A stretch of DNA of 64,000 nt from positions 37,689-101,688 of the IMG/VR virus record IMGVR_UViG_3300030061_002429. One strand, written 5' to 3'. Positions 34,413 through 42,787 of the stretch are shown in pieces. Source of the DNA: a virus. Position 1 is the first letter of the stretch; the number at the start of each line of letters is the position of its first letter. A model generated the notes under the pieces. It was not told where the DNA came from. It saw only the letters and a list, made by a program, of their open reading frames with translations, and did not search any database. A program made the translations under genes and the position numbers.

Positions 34413-35434
34413 TGTTCGTCCTCCATTATCTTGTCTAAATATTCATCTGTTACCGACCAAAACTCGCAGTGGTCTTTGTAGTCGCACCAGTTACATTTGA
34501 GTTTCTGTTCTTCAAGGGGTACATCTTTTTTGAGCCTACCCAAGTATGGGTCGGGTGGGAACTCCATTGCGATGTGCGCTCGCACCATCTTCTCCAGTGT
34601 ACGCTCGACGCTCTTGACTGCGTTGCTTCCTGTCTTGTTTGTTGCCGATTCGTAGTGAATGGCTGGACCAGTACCACCCTCGATACCCCCACCCGGAAAC
34701 TCCCATCCCCAGTGGGTGATAGGAAGATACTCATGGTGTGGACTGTGGTCAAGCATCATCTTGTAGAAAGCCATCTCCTTACGCATGTTCGTAGGTTTGC
34801 TCTTGTTGTACTTACCACTCTTCAATTCCATGAGCGCATAACCATCAGACTCGCTTGGGAACAGCGTGTCAATAAATCCCGATAGGTGTACTTTCACTGG
34901 TGTATCATCAATAACAACGTAGCGGTTAGCATGTACGTTTGCCTCAACACCAGCAGGTCGCCACTTCTTACCTTGTGTAATGATGAGTCGATTGTATTGC
35001 CAATCAACCCATTGTCGAATCTGTTCCTCCTCACCGTACTCATACGGTTCAGGAGGCTGTGGAATAAAACTGTGGAGTAGCGCACGCCCTGCTTCATCAT
35101 CAAATTCAGCGAGGTTCAAAACCGCTTGCTCTTGCTTCTTCGATATGTTCTCCCAAAACCACTCCATCATGTCGTGTACGTTCAGTCCACGAGTGTGATA
35201 ATATCGGCTCTCGCCTCGCAGTCCCTTGAATTTCTCAAGGTAGTATTGTTGGCGACACCAACCGAATGTACCCATGCTTGACTTCGTGACTCTCAAGATA
35301 GTACCGTCTTGCAGGTTTGGATTCCAAGCGTATGTGCTGTTTTGATGCCACAGCATTTCTTCCCTGTGGCCTGTTTCAGCATTGTACTCTTCAATGGTTT
35401 GACGTGAGTCATCACCTGTTGGATTCCATCTCAT
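34409..35434 (-). CDS. Cas4/RecB-like PD-(D/E)XK nuclease with Fe-S cluster
   Basis: 341 residues. The nuclease residues are His87, GFID (Asp189) and MELKSGKY (Glu203, Lys205). Four cysteines, Cys60 (FGWCRQQYYLEKF) and Cys314/317/323 (CNWCDYKDHC), are spaced as in the Fe-S cluster of Cas4/AddB enzymes. It is likely a 5'-3' single-strand exonuclease for recombination or end processing. No CRISPR genes are nearby, so an adaptation role is not suggested. ATG 35434 follows AGGTGA. It overlaps its neighbours at both ends within the replication operon. Confidence 0.88.
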   Translation of the reverse strand: MRWNPTGDDSRQTIEEYNAETGHREEMLWHQNSTYAWNPNLQDGTILRVTKSSMGTFGWCRQQYYLEKFKGLRGESRYYHTRGLNVHDMMEWFWENISKKQEQAVLNLAEFDDEAGRALLHSFIPQPPEPYEYGEEEQIRQWVDWQYNRLIITQGKKWRPAGVEANVHANRYVVIDDTPVKVHLSGFIDTLFPSESDGYALMELKSGKYNKSKPTNMRKEMAFYKMMLDHSPHHEYLPITHWGWEFPGGGIEGGTGPAIHYESATNKTGSNAVKSVERTLEKMVRAHIAMEFPPDPYLGRLKKDVPLEEQKLKCNWCDYKDHCEFWSVTDEYLDKIMEDEQ

Positions 35435-35615
35435 CGGTCACCTCTCCTATCAATTTTTCAACATACACAGCCGCATCCATCAACTCTTCTTGGAGGTGGA
35501 TGAGCCACTCACGTAGTGAGAGAATCTCATCAGCCATGCTCACGCCATACTTCTTCAAACCGACTTCGGCTCGACCTTGAATCTTCTCACATACTTTGTC
35601 TTCTATTGTACTCAT
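35412..35615 (-). CDS. Conserved phage protein, KYG/EWL.H...E motif
   Basis: 67 residues. The sequence KIQGRAEVGLKKYGVSM then LREWLIHLQEELMDAAVYVE matches a small helical phage family (raevG..KYG...eWL.hlqeElmDaa.Y) that has a MazG-like helical look. Whether it binds nucleotides is unknown. ATG 35615 is chosen because GGAGGAAGAGGA lies just upstream; an earlier in-frame ATG would overlap the upstream gene further. Coupled by ATGA. Confidence 0.75.
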   Translation of the reverse strand: MSTIEDKVCEKIQGRAEVGLKKYGVSMADEILSLREWLIHLQEELMDAAVYVEKLIGEVTDEMESNR

Positions 35616-35725
35616 TCCTCTTCCTCCTTCTTCTTCCATAATTCAGAACATCTTGGACCTGCACAGAAGCGGAAGCCACGATGTGCGGGTAGGCTACATC
35701 CACGCTTGGCGCAAGGGCGAGGCAT
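35612..35725 (-). CDS. 37-residue cysteine-rich mini-protein
   Basis: MPRPCAKRGCSLPAHRGFRF then CAGPRCSELWKKKEEEE. Four cysteines in C-x4-C...C-x4-C spacing plus a histidine suggest a small zinc-binding unit. Start and stop both overlap neighbours (TGATG and ATGA), so it exactly fills the gap between two genes of the operon and is very likely real. Function unknown. Confidence 0.65.
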   Translation of the reverse strand: MPRPCAKRGCSLPAHRGFRFCAGPRCSELWKKKEEEE

Positions 35726-35943
35726 CAAATCATCCCCCTGTACTTACGTGGAGTGTTACCAAAGCCCACGCTTTCAGTCATCTCGTAATCCGTTAATCGC
35801 TTCTGTGATGGATGAGTCAAGTCAAAGAACTCATCCAGTGTAGTCTGTCGCATAATCTTACCACCGCAGTTACAACAATACTTTACCTTTGATTGTACAG
35901 TTTCCGCTTCGGTCACTTTTTTCCAAAATTTCCATTTACTCAT
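35725..35943 (-). CDS. Small zinc-knuckle protein with PIP box
   Basis: 72 residues from ATG 35943, after GGTGATAAC. A CCNCGG knuckle at 23-28 is followed at once by MRQTTLDEFF (31-40), a good PCNA-interacting box. The basic, tryptophan-containing N-terminus (MSKWKFWKK) and phosphate-type C-terminus are unassigned. It directly follows the DNA polymerase gene, so it may tether a factor or the polymerase to the clamp. Confidence 0.7.
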   Translation of the reverse strand: MSKWKFWKKVTEAETVQSKVKYCCNCGGKIMRQTTLDEFFDLTHPSQKRLTDYEMTESVGFGNTPRKYRGMI

Positions 35944-35947
35944 GTTA

Positions 35948-38350
35948 TCACCATCCATACCTCTTCGGTACTCGCAAGTCCGTTAGAGCATCCAAGTTCC
36001 AATAGAGAGTTTCGTATACTGATTTGATTTTCGACCGAATCCATTTCTCAACGGTAGTCGTCCAGTCGATGCTGTAGCCCTCCAACTGGTGAGGTTCTTC
36101 AAACGCTACGACGTTGCACATGGGTTGCCCTTCGGGAACACCGTCGATAAATACCCATCGTATGCTGTCGCCCTTGTTGAAGTCGGTTTGAAGGTGGAGG
36201 TTGGAGTAGCGTGCCGCTTTCGCAGGGTTGGGTACAACCTTGTCGTACTCATGTAGATGCTTAGAGATACGCCCACTTGAGGCAATCTCTTGCACGTCAC
36301 GCTCACCCTTGTACAACTGTTTGATGAGAGGACGTACCTGTTCAAACACCTCATCTTCATTAGCCCCAGTACCAATTAACGTAAACGCTGTCGAAAGAAT
36401 CTCTTTCGTAATAGCAGGTGCATTCGATGCCTTGAGTGAATACCCAGTGACCTTCATTTGACCCTCCTCTTCGGGAGGGAAAGACTTGATACCAAAGTTG
36501 CGATTCTTCATGTTGGCTGTAAACCAGTATGGGAAGAACGCTTCAAACTCAACGTCAAGGTAAGCCAAATTCATATCTTCTTGTGCGATGGTTGTCAACT
36601 CCTCGCACAAACCTTGAGCCTCATCAAACGGTACTTGTACATACACTGAATCCGTGTGACCTGCAAGTGCTTTGTAGCCACGCTTCTCACACTCATCAAC
36701 GAGCATGGTAATCGACCTGCGACCAAGATAGGTAATGGACTGTGCAATCGCATAGTTACTCCATTGGCCTGAAATTTTACGTGTGCCCGTCATGCCGTAC
36801 AGTGCATTGACTGCAACTTTGACAGCCATCTGCAACATGTTGTAACCCAGTTTCTCATCAGGGTTGGTTGCTTCTTTCATGAGAGTCTTGTACTCCTTAC
36901 GTAGAGCGAGTAATTCTTTAACAACCTTCGGGAACAAACCTTCCGTGGTTTGGTCCCAGTGATATGTACCACCAGTGCCTTCGATGTATGTGCCATCTTT
37001 GTCACGCTTTGGTGGAATGTTGAGTGTGAGTATACCTTCTCCACCCTCATCAACGAGGGTCGTCCAGCATAGGTTAGCGGAGAGGATAATGTTAGGATAT
37101 AGAGATGCGAAGTCTTTCAATGCAACGTTCTCATGACGACCCGGTACGGGTGTCATGACCCATGCGGCTTCAAGTTCAGGCCGTTCTTCAACGAATGAAG
37201 ATGGTGCTTTGAGTTCCGTACGTCGTCCTATCAGACCACGGAAGTAACGAGTCACCTTGTGCGTGCTTGCGAACTGTACACCACAGACTTTCTGTAGCGC
37301 AACGTGGAAGTCAGTGCAATGCAACTTCTCATCACAGTCACGCAAGAGTGTTGTGTCCACTAAACAATAATCAACGAAGTCATCATAGTAATCTGTCCAA
37401 CCGTTAAAGACGGTCATACCTTGAATGTCATTGGTTAGTTTACCTGCGAAACCAAGTTGTTTAGCAAACCAATCCAACTTTCTCGACTCGGCTTGTCCCT
37501 TGCCCGACTTTTGCCATATGGCCTCAAAGCCCGTACCGTCCGTCCACTGTGCGGCTGTGTCATACACCAGTCGTCCTTTGATGGGTTGGCGTGTTGTCTT
37601 GTACCCCGACCCATCCTTTGGTGGTGCAATGAAGATATTGAGTGGCGACATGCGCTCACGCTCAACACCGAGCCTCTTGTGTAGATGAGGCAGGTCAGCC
37701 CAGTGACCTGCGTGTGCAATCAGAATATCAGGGTCACGTTCCTCAAGGAAGGATAAGAAACCATCATGCATCTTGTGCTCATTGGGGAACGTACGCAACT
37801 CATAACCATCGTATCGGTCAATCCATTCAGTCTTGTACACGTTGTTCAGATTACTATGCTCATTCCATGCAAATACCACTGGATGTTCCATGTCGGTATC
37901 GACAACAGCCATGACTGTTGTGTAATCATTGTCACCGTTTGGATTCCATTCAAGGTCGTAATACCACTTACGAGGTTGGAAGTTGGGCATCTCATCAGGG
38001 TACAGTTTCATTAGCACTTGGTCTTGATACGATACATCAGCCTCGTGCGTCCAACGGTCACATCGGTCTTTGAGTTGCCATAGTGTGTTGGGGTGCGATA
38101 CTGATACCTTCCACAACTTGTTGCCGTACAAACCCTGTGCTACTTCATCGTAGTGTATGGTAGCGTTGAGCCGTTGCATCCTACGCAATACGTGTGTAGG
38201 TGCGGCTTGGTCTACCCAACAGAAGGGTCGCACGTAGTCTTCATCTTCCGCACGTATGTATCGCTCGTGCAGTACACCATCAGACCCACGAGTACGTAGG
38301 TACAGCACTGGTGCGTCGTACGCACTTTCCGAATACCAGTCGATTATCAT
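35948..38350 (-). CDS. Family B DNA polymerase
   Basis: 800 residues. Exonuclease motifs: ExoI YYDLEW (Asp132, Glu134), a modified ExoII IAHAGHWADLP (Asp219, but the usual YN is lost) and ExoIII YCLVD (328-332). Polymerase motifs: A DFASLYPNI (413-421), B KVAVNALYG (511-519) and C GHTDSVYV (564-571), where the first Asp of the standard DTDS is His; the essential second Asp (567) remains. The downstream KG..R-type motif is replaced by VTGYSLKASNAP. No C-terminal PIP box is seen. It is the replicative polymerase of the virus, coupled by ATGA to the clamp gene. Confidence 0.95.
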   Translation of the reverse strand: MIIDWYSESAYDAPVLYLRTRGSDGVLHERYIRAEDEDYVRPFCWVDQAAPTHVLRRMQRLNATIHYDEVAQGLYGNKLWKVSVSHPNTLWQLKDRCDRWTHEADVSYQDQVLMKLYPDEMPNFQPRKWYYDLEWNPNGDNDYTTVMAVVDTDMEHPVVFAWNEHSNLNNVYKTEWIDRYDGYELRTFPNEHKMHDGFLSFLEERDPDILIAHAGHWADLPHLHKRLGVERERMSPLNIFIAPPKDGSGYKTTRQPIKGRLVYDTAAQWTDGTGFEAIWQKSGKGQAESRKLDWFAKQLGFAGKLTNDIQGMTVFNGWTDYYDDFVDYCLVDTTLLRDCDEKLHCTDFHVALQKVCGVQFASTHKVTRYFRGLIGRRTELKAPSSFVEERPELEAAWVMTPVPGRHENVALKDFASLYPNIILSANLCWTTLVDEGGEGILTLNIPPKRDKDGTYIEGTGGTYHWDQTTEGLFPKVVKELLALRKEYKTLMKEATNPDEKLGYNMLQMAVKVAVNALYGMTGTRKISGQWSNYAIAQSITYLGRRSITMLVDECEKRGYKALAGHTDSVYVQVPFDEAQGLCEELTTIAQEDMNLAYLDVEFEAFFPYWFTANMKNRNFGIKSFPPEEEGQMKVTGYSLKASNAPAITKEILSTAFTLIGTGANEDEVFEQVRPLIKQLYKGERDVQEIASSGRISKHLHEYDKVVPNPAKAARYSNLHLQTDFNKGDSIRWVFIDGVPEGQPMCNVVAFEEPHQLEGYSIDWTTTVEKWIRSKIKSVYETLYWNLDALTDLRVPKRYGW

Positions 38351-39108
38351 TCATCTCCCTCGTCTATTACAACCAGTAAAGTATTGGCTTGCTCAAAGAT
38401 AAGCGGAGTACCATCACCCATGTGGAAACGTGCAGTGCCTTCATCGAGGTACATCAGACAAACAGGCAACCACTCACCGAAGTTGGATTGGATGGTAGCC
38501 GAAGGTCCGTCTGTGTCCGTGATGGGCAATGTGGTAAACAGGCGACCACTTGCCGCCTTACCTGCAACGATACCGAACTCGTTCTCACCGCAGTGCGTAC
38601 GCACCTTGAACTGTGCATTGTCAGCGATGACCTTACGCATACCTGCAAGCGAAATCAAATCCTTCGTATCAGATATGCTTCCATGAGCACTCAATGGTGA
38701 CTTGTAGAATACAGTGAAGTTGTTGTCGATGCACGCACTGATGACCCGACCCATTGCATTGACCTTTGCAAACGATTCAATCTCGTCTGTACTTGGTATC
38801 TGAAGTCGGTTACCACCTGCATCAATGTGCAGTGGTTTCACTGGTGCAGTCTGTCGCAGTGTGATGTTGGTTTGCTTGCTCGCCTTGATGAATTTCAAGA
38901 ACTTGTCCATCAGTGCAATGTGAATGAAGCCCTCTTCCTCGATAGCCCCTGTTTCAACTGGAAACCTCTTGCGTAGGTAGTGGTTAGCATAGGCCACCTC
39001 AACCGTCAAGAACGCACCACTGCAAGCGATTCGCAGGTCGTCCAAGTCCTTTGCAAAGGACATAAGGAACGACTGAAAATCATTTCTGTTCACTGTTACT
39101 TTTACCAT
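38347..39108 (-). CDS. PCNA-like sliding clamp
   Basis: 253 residues, the size of archaeal PCNA. The pattern of two similar halves (FQSFLMSFAKDLDDLRIACS in the first, and the second beginning near ISLAGMRKVIADNAQFKV), plus the C-terminal TPLIFEQANTLLVVIDE strand, fits a clamp. Sequence is divergent, so trimer formation is inferred from context: it is coupled to the polymerase, in one operon with the clamp loader, and two nearby proteins carry PIP boxes. Upstream lies a structured leader (39130-39221). Confidence 0.78.
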   Translation of the reverse strand: MVKVTVNRNDFQSFLMSFAKDLDDLRIACSGAFLTVEVAYANHYLRKRFPVETGAIEEEGFIHIALMDKFLKFIKASKQTNITLRQTAPVKPLHIDAGGNRLQIPSTDEIESFAKVNAMGRVISACIDNNFTVFYKSPLSAHGSISDTKDLISLAGMRKVIADNAQFKVRTHCGENEFGIVAGKAASGRLFTTLPITDTDGPSATIQSNFGEWLPVCLMYLDEGTARFHMGDGTPLIFEQANTLLVVIDEGDE

Positions 39109-39129
39109 AAAATCACCTTATCTGTATGT

Positions 39130-39221
39130 GATGGGGAGGGGCGGGAGGGAATGTAAAACCCCCCGACGAAGGCGGGATGCCCACAAGGAAGGGTATGCCC
39201 CAATTACTTGTCAGACCCATC
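39130..39221 (-). ncRNA. Candidate structured leader RNA, copy A (before the clamp gene)
   Basis: No gene covers 39109-39248. Read on either strand it folds with an outer 6-bp stem (39130-39135 with 39216-39221, GATGGG/CCCATC), a 2 x 14-nt internal loop, a 5-bp stem (39138-39142 with 39197-39201, GGGGC/GCCCC), and inner hairpins (39162-39176; 39177-39196 with a 6-bp ATGCCC/GGGTAT stem). The same architecture occurs at 52540-52620. Being 22 nt upstream of the clamp ATG, it may act as a leader or processing element. No match to a ribozyme or riboswitch I know. Confidence 0.5.
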
Positions 39222-39248
39222 ACACAGAACCCCTGTACTGTGTGAATA

Positions 39249-40199
39249 TCAAAGTTCTCCTTGATACAATTCTGGAAGGCCATACCATTCAGGCTCGCCA
39301 TCAGGTCTTGTAACGAATATCTTACGTCGTTGGTCTTGTAGGTTCGGGTTCGTCTTACACTTGTCGAACACTGCGTAGTAGACCGTTTCAATCAATTCAC
39401 CATCCGCATCGAAGACTTCTTCTTTCTCGGTCTTCAAGATGGTTGGAAGGTAGTTGTTGGACCTCTTCTCCCAGTCAGCGACGTATCGCTTGTTAGGTCC
39501 ATAGAAGTCCCTTGTCGTGACGTGCGTTTCCCAAAAGACACGTACGCCCATGCGAACAAGGTCACGAGAGAGCGAGGTCAATTGGTGGAAACGAGTGTTG
39601 CGGATAGCCCATGTCGATTGCTTATCGACCTTCGCCGCACCACTTCCGTCAGCCGCTTGAATGGCATCGCTTGCCAATCCCAAGTCCACAATACGCATGT
39701 TGTTGGTGCATATCTCAAGCCACGAATCAACACCACTGATGATGATACCCCAAATCGGTACACCTTGTTGCACTTGATTGTAAAAGTGCTTCATCAAGTT
39801 CATGACACGCTGATGTGTGTCAGGATAGTTGTAGGCTGTACGGTCGTTGTGACTCATCGCCCACGGATTCCATGAGATGATGTTCTCTTGTGGATGCAAT
39901 GCCGATGAAAGCATACCCACACCCATGTCGAAATCAATCGAGTGAAGGACTGAACCCTCCACCTTCTTCTTGTCGTTGCGGAACGCATCGAGTATGATAC
40001 CACTCTTACCTGTTCCGTCCTCGCCCCACACACCGATGAACTGATACTTCTTCTGTTTCGCATTCATCAGTAGTGCTTGTTCTTTCTCGAAAGACGCAAA
40101 GGGATTATCAGATGCAACAGCCGCTTGTGCTGTCGCTTCCTTCTTCGCTTCTTTCACTTCTTCTTTGATGTCCTGTACTTGTTGTCCAAATCCTGCCAT
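39249..40199 (-). CDS. RecA/RadA-superfamily ATPase (Sak4-like)
   Basis: 316 residues. After a 40-residue helical, Lys/Glu/Ala-rich N-terminus comes a P-loop GVWGEDGTGKSG (57-67), and the strand WGIIISGVDSWLEI provides Walker B. The single compact core without RadA N-terminal HhH or long L1/L2 loops fits phage Sak4-type ATPases that assist single-strand annealing. It lies between the SSB-like and clamp genes. Related viral ATPases are usually recombination mediators. Stops short of the structured leader. Confidence 0.68.
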   Translation of the reverse strand: MAGFGQQVQDIKEEVKEAKKEATAQAAVASDNPFASFEKEQALLMNAKQKKYQFIGVWGEDGTGKSGIILDAFRNDKKKVEGSVLHSIDFDMGVGMLSSALHPQENIISWNPWAMSHNDRTAYNYPDTHQRVMNLMKHFYNQVQQGVPIWGIIISGVDSWLEICTNNMRIVDLGLASDAIQAADGSGAAKVDKQSTWAIRNTRFHQLTSLSRDLVRMGVRVFWETHVTTRDFYGPNKRYVADWEKRSNNYLPTILKTEKEEVFDADGELIETVYYAVFDKCKTNPNLQDQRRKIFVTRPDGEPEWYGLPELYQGEL

Positions 40200-40210
40200 G
40201 TTTATTCCTC

Positions 40211-41548
40211 CTAATCGAATTGTCCTACTCCTGTGTTGCCACCAGTTGCACGTCGTCGGCTACGTCTTGGGTCAGCATAGACACCAAAGACGCTCATCTT
40301 GGGTGAAACAACACCGTTGTATTCCTTCATACCAAGACGGCCAAAGACAAGCACCGTAGAATTTTCAGCAATGTCAAACGCATCATCGCCCCAACCCGCT
40401 TTGAACGGTGTTGTAAGTTTGCCGACTGCACCTGAAATCCAACACGTCATGTCACCTGTAATGCTACTGGTGAGCGTCATGGAGTAGTTGTGACCTTCGG
40501 GGTCATACTCACTCTCACGAGGTTCTGTGTTGAGTGTTGATACCATACCTCGTGTGAACACGAGTGGACCCCATGAACGCTTCTCGCCTCCAATCATGCC
40601 ACTCTCCTTGCGAGTTTCAAACGCCTCCTCAAGTTCGTCAATGTGTACGTAGTAGTCGTGACCCAAATCTCGTGATGTCCAAAACTTGGATGCATTGAGA
40701 AGAGGCTTCACGTTATCAGCAACGAAGTCATCTGTGTATTCAACCTCAAAGGAACGGTATGTACCGAGTACATCCTTGAAGTTCTCACTCGCCTTCTCTC
40801 GTGGAGGTACGACCTGTATCTTACATGGCCGTCCGATGTCCACTTCAAGGTTTGATAACTCGTTGTTCAAGTCGATACGCCACAGTGAAACCTCACCCTG
40901 CTTGACAAACTTCTCTTCTTCGTTGCCGAGGAAGTAGTAGTAGCGACCCATCTTCTTGTACGGTGCAGGGTCGTCATTGTATGATGTAAGGCACACCCAA
41001 TCTTGGTCTACTTTAACACCGAAAGGTGGATTCTCATCAGCCGATACCTCAAGTTTCTTGACACCGTTCTTCGTATGCAATGACCAGTTCGCACCAGTCC
41101 TTTCAAACACACCAAGACGACCACTACCAATTGCTTCATTGGGGTCTTCCTGATACAACTTGATGTTGCTTGCAAGAATGTTCGCAAGCCTATCTCGTGT
41201 ACGGTCTTGTACACCTACGAACTCACCGACCCACGTCGATAGGTTCGCATTGCTTCCACCGCTTTGCTTGCGGGTTTCAGTGAACACTTGTTCGGCCCAA
41301 TCAATGAGCAGGTCTTCATCTGATTCCTGTGTGTAGTCATCCACACCGTAATGTTCCTTGATGTAGTCAAGGTACATTTGTCGTGCTTCGTCGGGCTTCT
41401 TTCCTGTACGTTCAGCAAATGCATTCATACGAACAAGGACACCCTTCGGTAAGTCGTTGCTCGTGGATTCTTGCACTTCTCCAAACCCATTCGTTTCTTC
41501 GTTCATGTTTTCCATCTCCATGTATTCATCTTCTTCTTGCCAAGTCAT
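40211..41548 (-). CDS. RPA-like single-stranded DNA-binding protein
   Basis: 445 residues, acidic, with an N-terminal helical acidic region followed by probable OB folds: LSTWVGEFVGVQDRTRDRLA near 105-125, a middle region (YRSFEVEYTDDFV), and a C-terminal OB (ITGDMTCWISGAVGKL then VLVFGRLGMKEYNGVVSPKM). The C-terminal tail (PRRSRRRATGGN) is basic. Multiple OB folds and location between the clamp loader and the annealing ATPase suggest a viral RPA. No zinc finger is seen. Coupled to the loader by ATGA. Confidence 0.55.
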   Translation of the reverse strand: MTWQEEDEYMEMENMNEETNGFGEVQESTSNDLPKGVLVRMNAFAERTGKKPDEARQMYLDYIKEHYGVDDYTQESDEDLLIDWAEQVFTETRKQSGGSNANLSTWVGEFVGVQDRTRDRLANILASNIKLYQEDPNEAIGSGRLGVFERTGANWSLHTKNGVKKLEVSADENPPFGVKVDQDWVCLTSYNDDPAPYKKMGRYYYFLGNEEEKFVKQGEVSLWRIDLNNELSNLEVDIGRPCKIQVVPPREKASENFKDVLGTYRSFEVEYTDDFVADNVKPLLNASKFWTSRDLGHDYYVHIDELEEAFETRKESGMIGGEKRSWGPLVFTRGMVSTLNTEPRESEYDPEGHNYSMTLTSSITGDMTCWISGAVGKLTTPFKAGWGDDAFDIAENSTVLVFGRLGMKEYNGVVSPKMSVFGVYADPRRSRRRATGGNTGVGQFD

Positions 41549-42471
41549 TGTTTCAACTCCTTCTTCAATCGAGCAGTAAATACGTCCACGTATGCCGCAT
41601 CAGTACCTACAAATTCATGCACAATCTGCATCATCTCACCCCAAACATATGTCACGGCAAACGCTGTTTCAGGCGTATTGTCGAACTGTTTGCTGATGTA
41701 CTTGTGCAGTCCATGCATGAATGTGGTGCGATTACCTGCATCTCTCAATCGCTGATGCAGGGTCTTGCGGATGTTGTCGAACTTGTGCTCATCAAGTTCA
41801 GCCCACCAGTTGTCTTCGCTGTCCTGTGTCACCACATGGTCAAGCGCATCAGGTGTGCGCTTGAGGGTGGACAGGTAATTGACACTCTTTCGTAGGTCAC
41901 CATCCATTCGTTCAACGAGCGCAGGGTAATTCTTCACCCACTCACTCGGTAGAAAATCAAGTCGTGATAGGTGCTTTGCACCCTCACTCGGAACAACACG
42001 GTCAAACACGTAGGTACGACATCGACTCTTAATCGCCTCGTGTATCTTCTCACCTTGATTTGCAGTGAGAATGAACACAATACGATTGGCGTATTGCTCC
42101 ATGATACCACGTAGGATTTGCTGTGCCTGTACAGTGAAACCATCGAACTCATCAAGCACAATGGGTTTCTTTTCTGTGCCTACACCACGCAAACGACAGA
42201 ACTGTTTGACCTCTTCACGGACAAAGGCGATGCCTCGTTCATCACTGGCATTCGTCCAAAGCATATTGATTGCGTTGTGAGCCTTACCGAGTATAGTACG
42301 ACACATGACATTGGCCGCACTGGACTTACCCGTACCCGGTGGTCCGAGTAAGAGGACGGCTGATGGGTAATCATCATTCTCAACCCAGTGACGCATGTCA
42401 TCTGTGAACTCCTTGTTGCCGACGATTTCATCGACAGTAACAGGGCGTAGTTGCTCATTCCAATTGTCCAT
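41545..42471 (-). CDS. Clamp-loader small subunit (RFC-S-like)
   Basis: 308 residues from ATG 42471, chosen because it lies 35 nt after a TATA box. Walker A GPPGTGKSS (43-51), the RFC signature NASDERGI (74-81), Walker B VLDEFD (105-110), sensor TAN (136-138) and the SRC motif (149-151) are all present. It should load the viral PCNA onto primed DNA. No large subunit is seen in the window, so it may act as a homo-oligomer or join host RFC-L. It is the first gene of the replication operon that runs to 32077. Confidence 0.93.
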   Translation of the reverse strand: MDNWNEQLRPVTVDEIVGNKEFTDDMRHWVENDDYPSAVLLLGPPGTGKSSAANVMCRTILGKAHNAINMLWTNASDERGIAFVREEVKQFCRLRGVGTEKKPIVLDEFDGFTVQAQQILRGIMEQYANRIVFILTANQGEKIHEAIKSRCRTYVFDRVVPSEGAKHLSRLDFLPSEWVKNYPALVERMDGDLRKSVNYLSTLKRTPDALDHVVTQDSEDNWWAELDEHKFDNIRKTLHQRLRDAGNRTTFMHGLHKYISKQFDNTPETAFAVTYVWGEMMQIVHEFVGTDAAYVDVFTARLKKELKQ

Positions 42472-42483
42472 ATTTCTCACCTT

Positions 42484-42506
42484 CTTTCTCTTTGCCAATT
42501 TATAAA
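42484..42506 (-). promoter_or_regulatory. Promoter cassette P2 (replication operon)
   Basis: TTTATAAA at 42499-42506 plus TTGGCAAAGAGAAAG at 42484-42498. The clamp-loader ATG is 35 nt after the TATA start. No other cassette copy occurs between here and 32077, so it may drive the whole replication operon. Confidence 0.85.
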
Positions 42507-42511
42507 GCAAA

Positions 42512-42787
42512 TCATCTCTTTCTCTCTTTTTGTGTTTTCTCACGAAGTTCTTCATTCATGTGATTAACCATCTTAATAAATGATTCAATTGATTCGGCAT
42601 GAAGAACGGCATGTAGTGATTTGAATTGTTCTTCCGTTAAGACATCCCATATTTTCATTTGCATAAAACTTTGAAGTGAGTGTCTTGTTCTTGTTTTTTT
42701 AAATTTCTTGACAACTTCAATAGGAAGCCCAAAGACGACTATTAACATTTCATCAAACATCGAATACATGCGTATATTATAATTCAT
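42512..42787 (-). CDS. Hypothetical helical protein
   Basis: 91 residues. It begins MNYNIRMYSMFDEMLIVVFG, is largely helical, and ends in a basic, charged tail (REKTQKERKR). No motif is recognised. It overlaps the upstream gene by 4 bp and ends 5 bp before the TATA box of the replication operon, closing its own operon. Confidence 0.6.
   Translation of the reverse strand: MNYNIRMYSMFDEMLIVVFGLPIEVVKKFKKTRTRHSLQSFMQMKIWDVLTEEQFKSLHAVLHAESIESFIKMVNHMNEELREKTQKERKR

Noticed and set aside
34409-35434. Cas4-like gene as sign of a CRISPR adaptation module
   Set aside because: No cas1, cas2 or array is present; the neighbours are replication genes, as in many viruses.
39109-39248. Known ribozyme or riboswitch in the leader
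   Set aside because: I compared it by eye with twister, hammerhead, HDV, pistol and hatchet cores; the internal loop sequences do not match, so I left it unnamed.
39113-39391. Leftward 92-codon frame crossing the space before the clamp gene
   Set aside because: It runs through the 3' end of the ATPase gene and the structured leader, has no ribosome site, and its sequence (PPSSGGFTFPPAPPHHIQ) is the by-product of G/C-rich stems.
41383-41895. Rightward 170-codon frame opposite the RPA-like and loader genes
   Set aside because: Antisense shadow of two confident genes, with no promoter or ribosome site and hydrophobic Cys/His-rich composition typical of such shadows.
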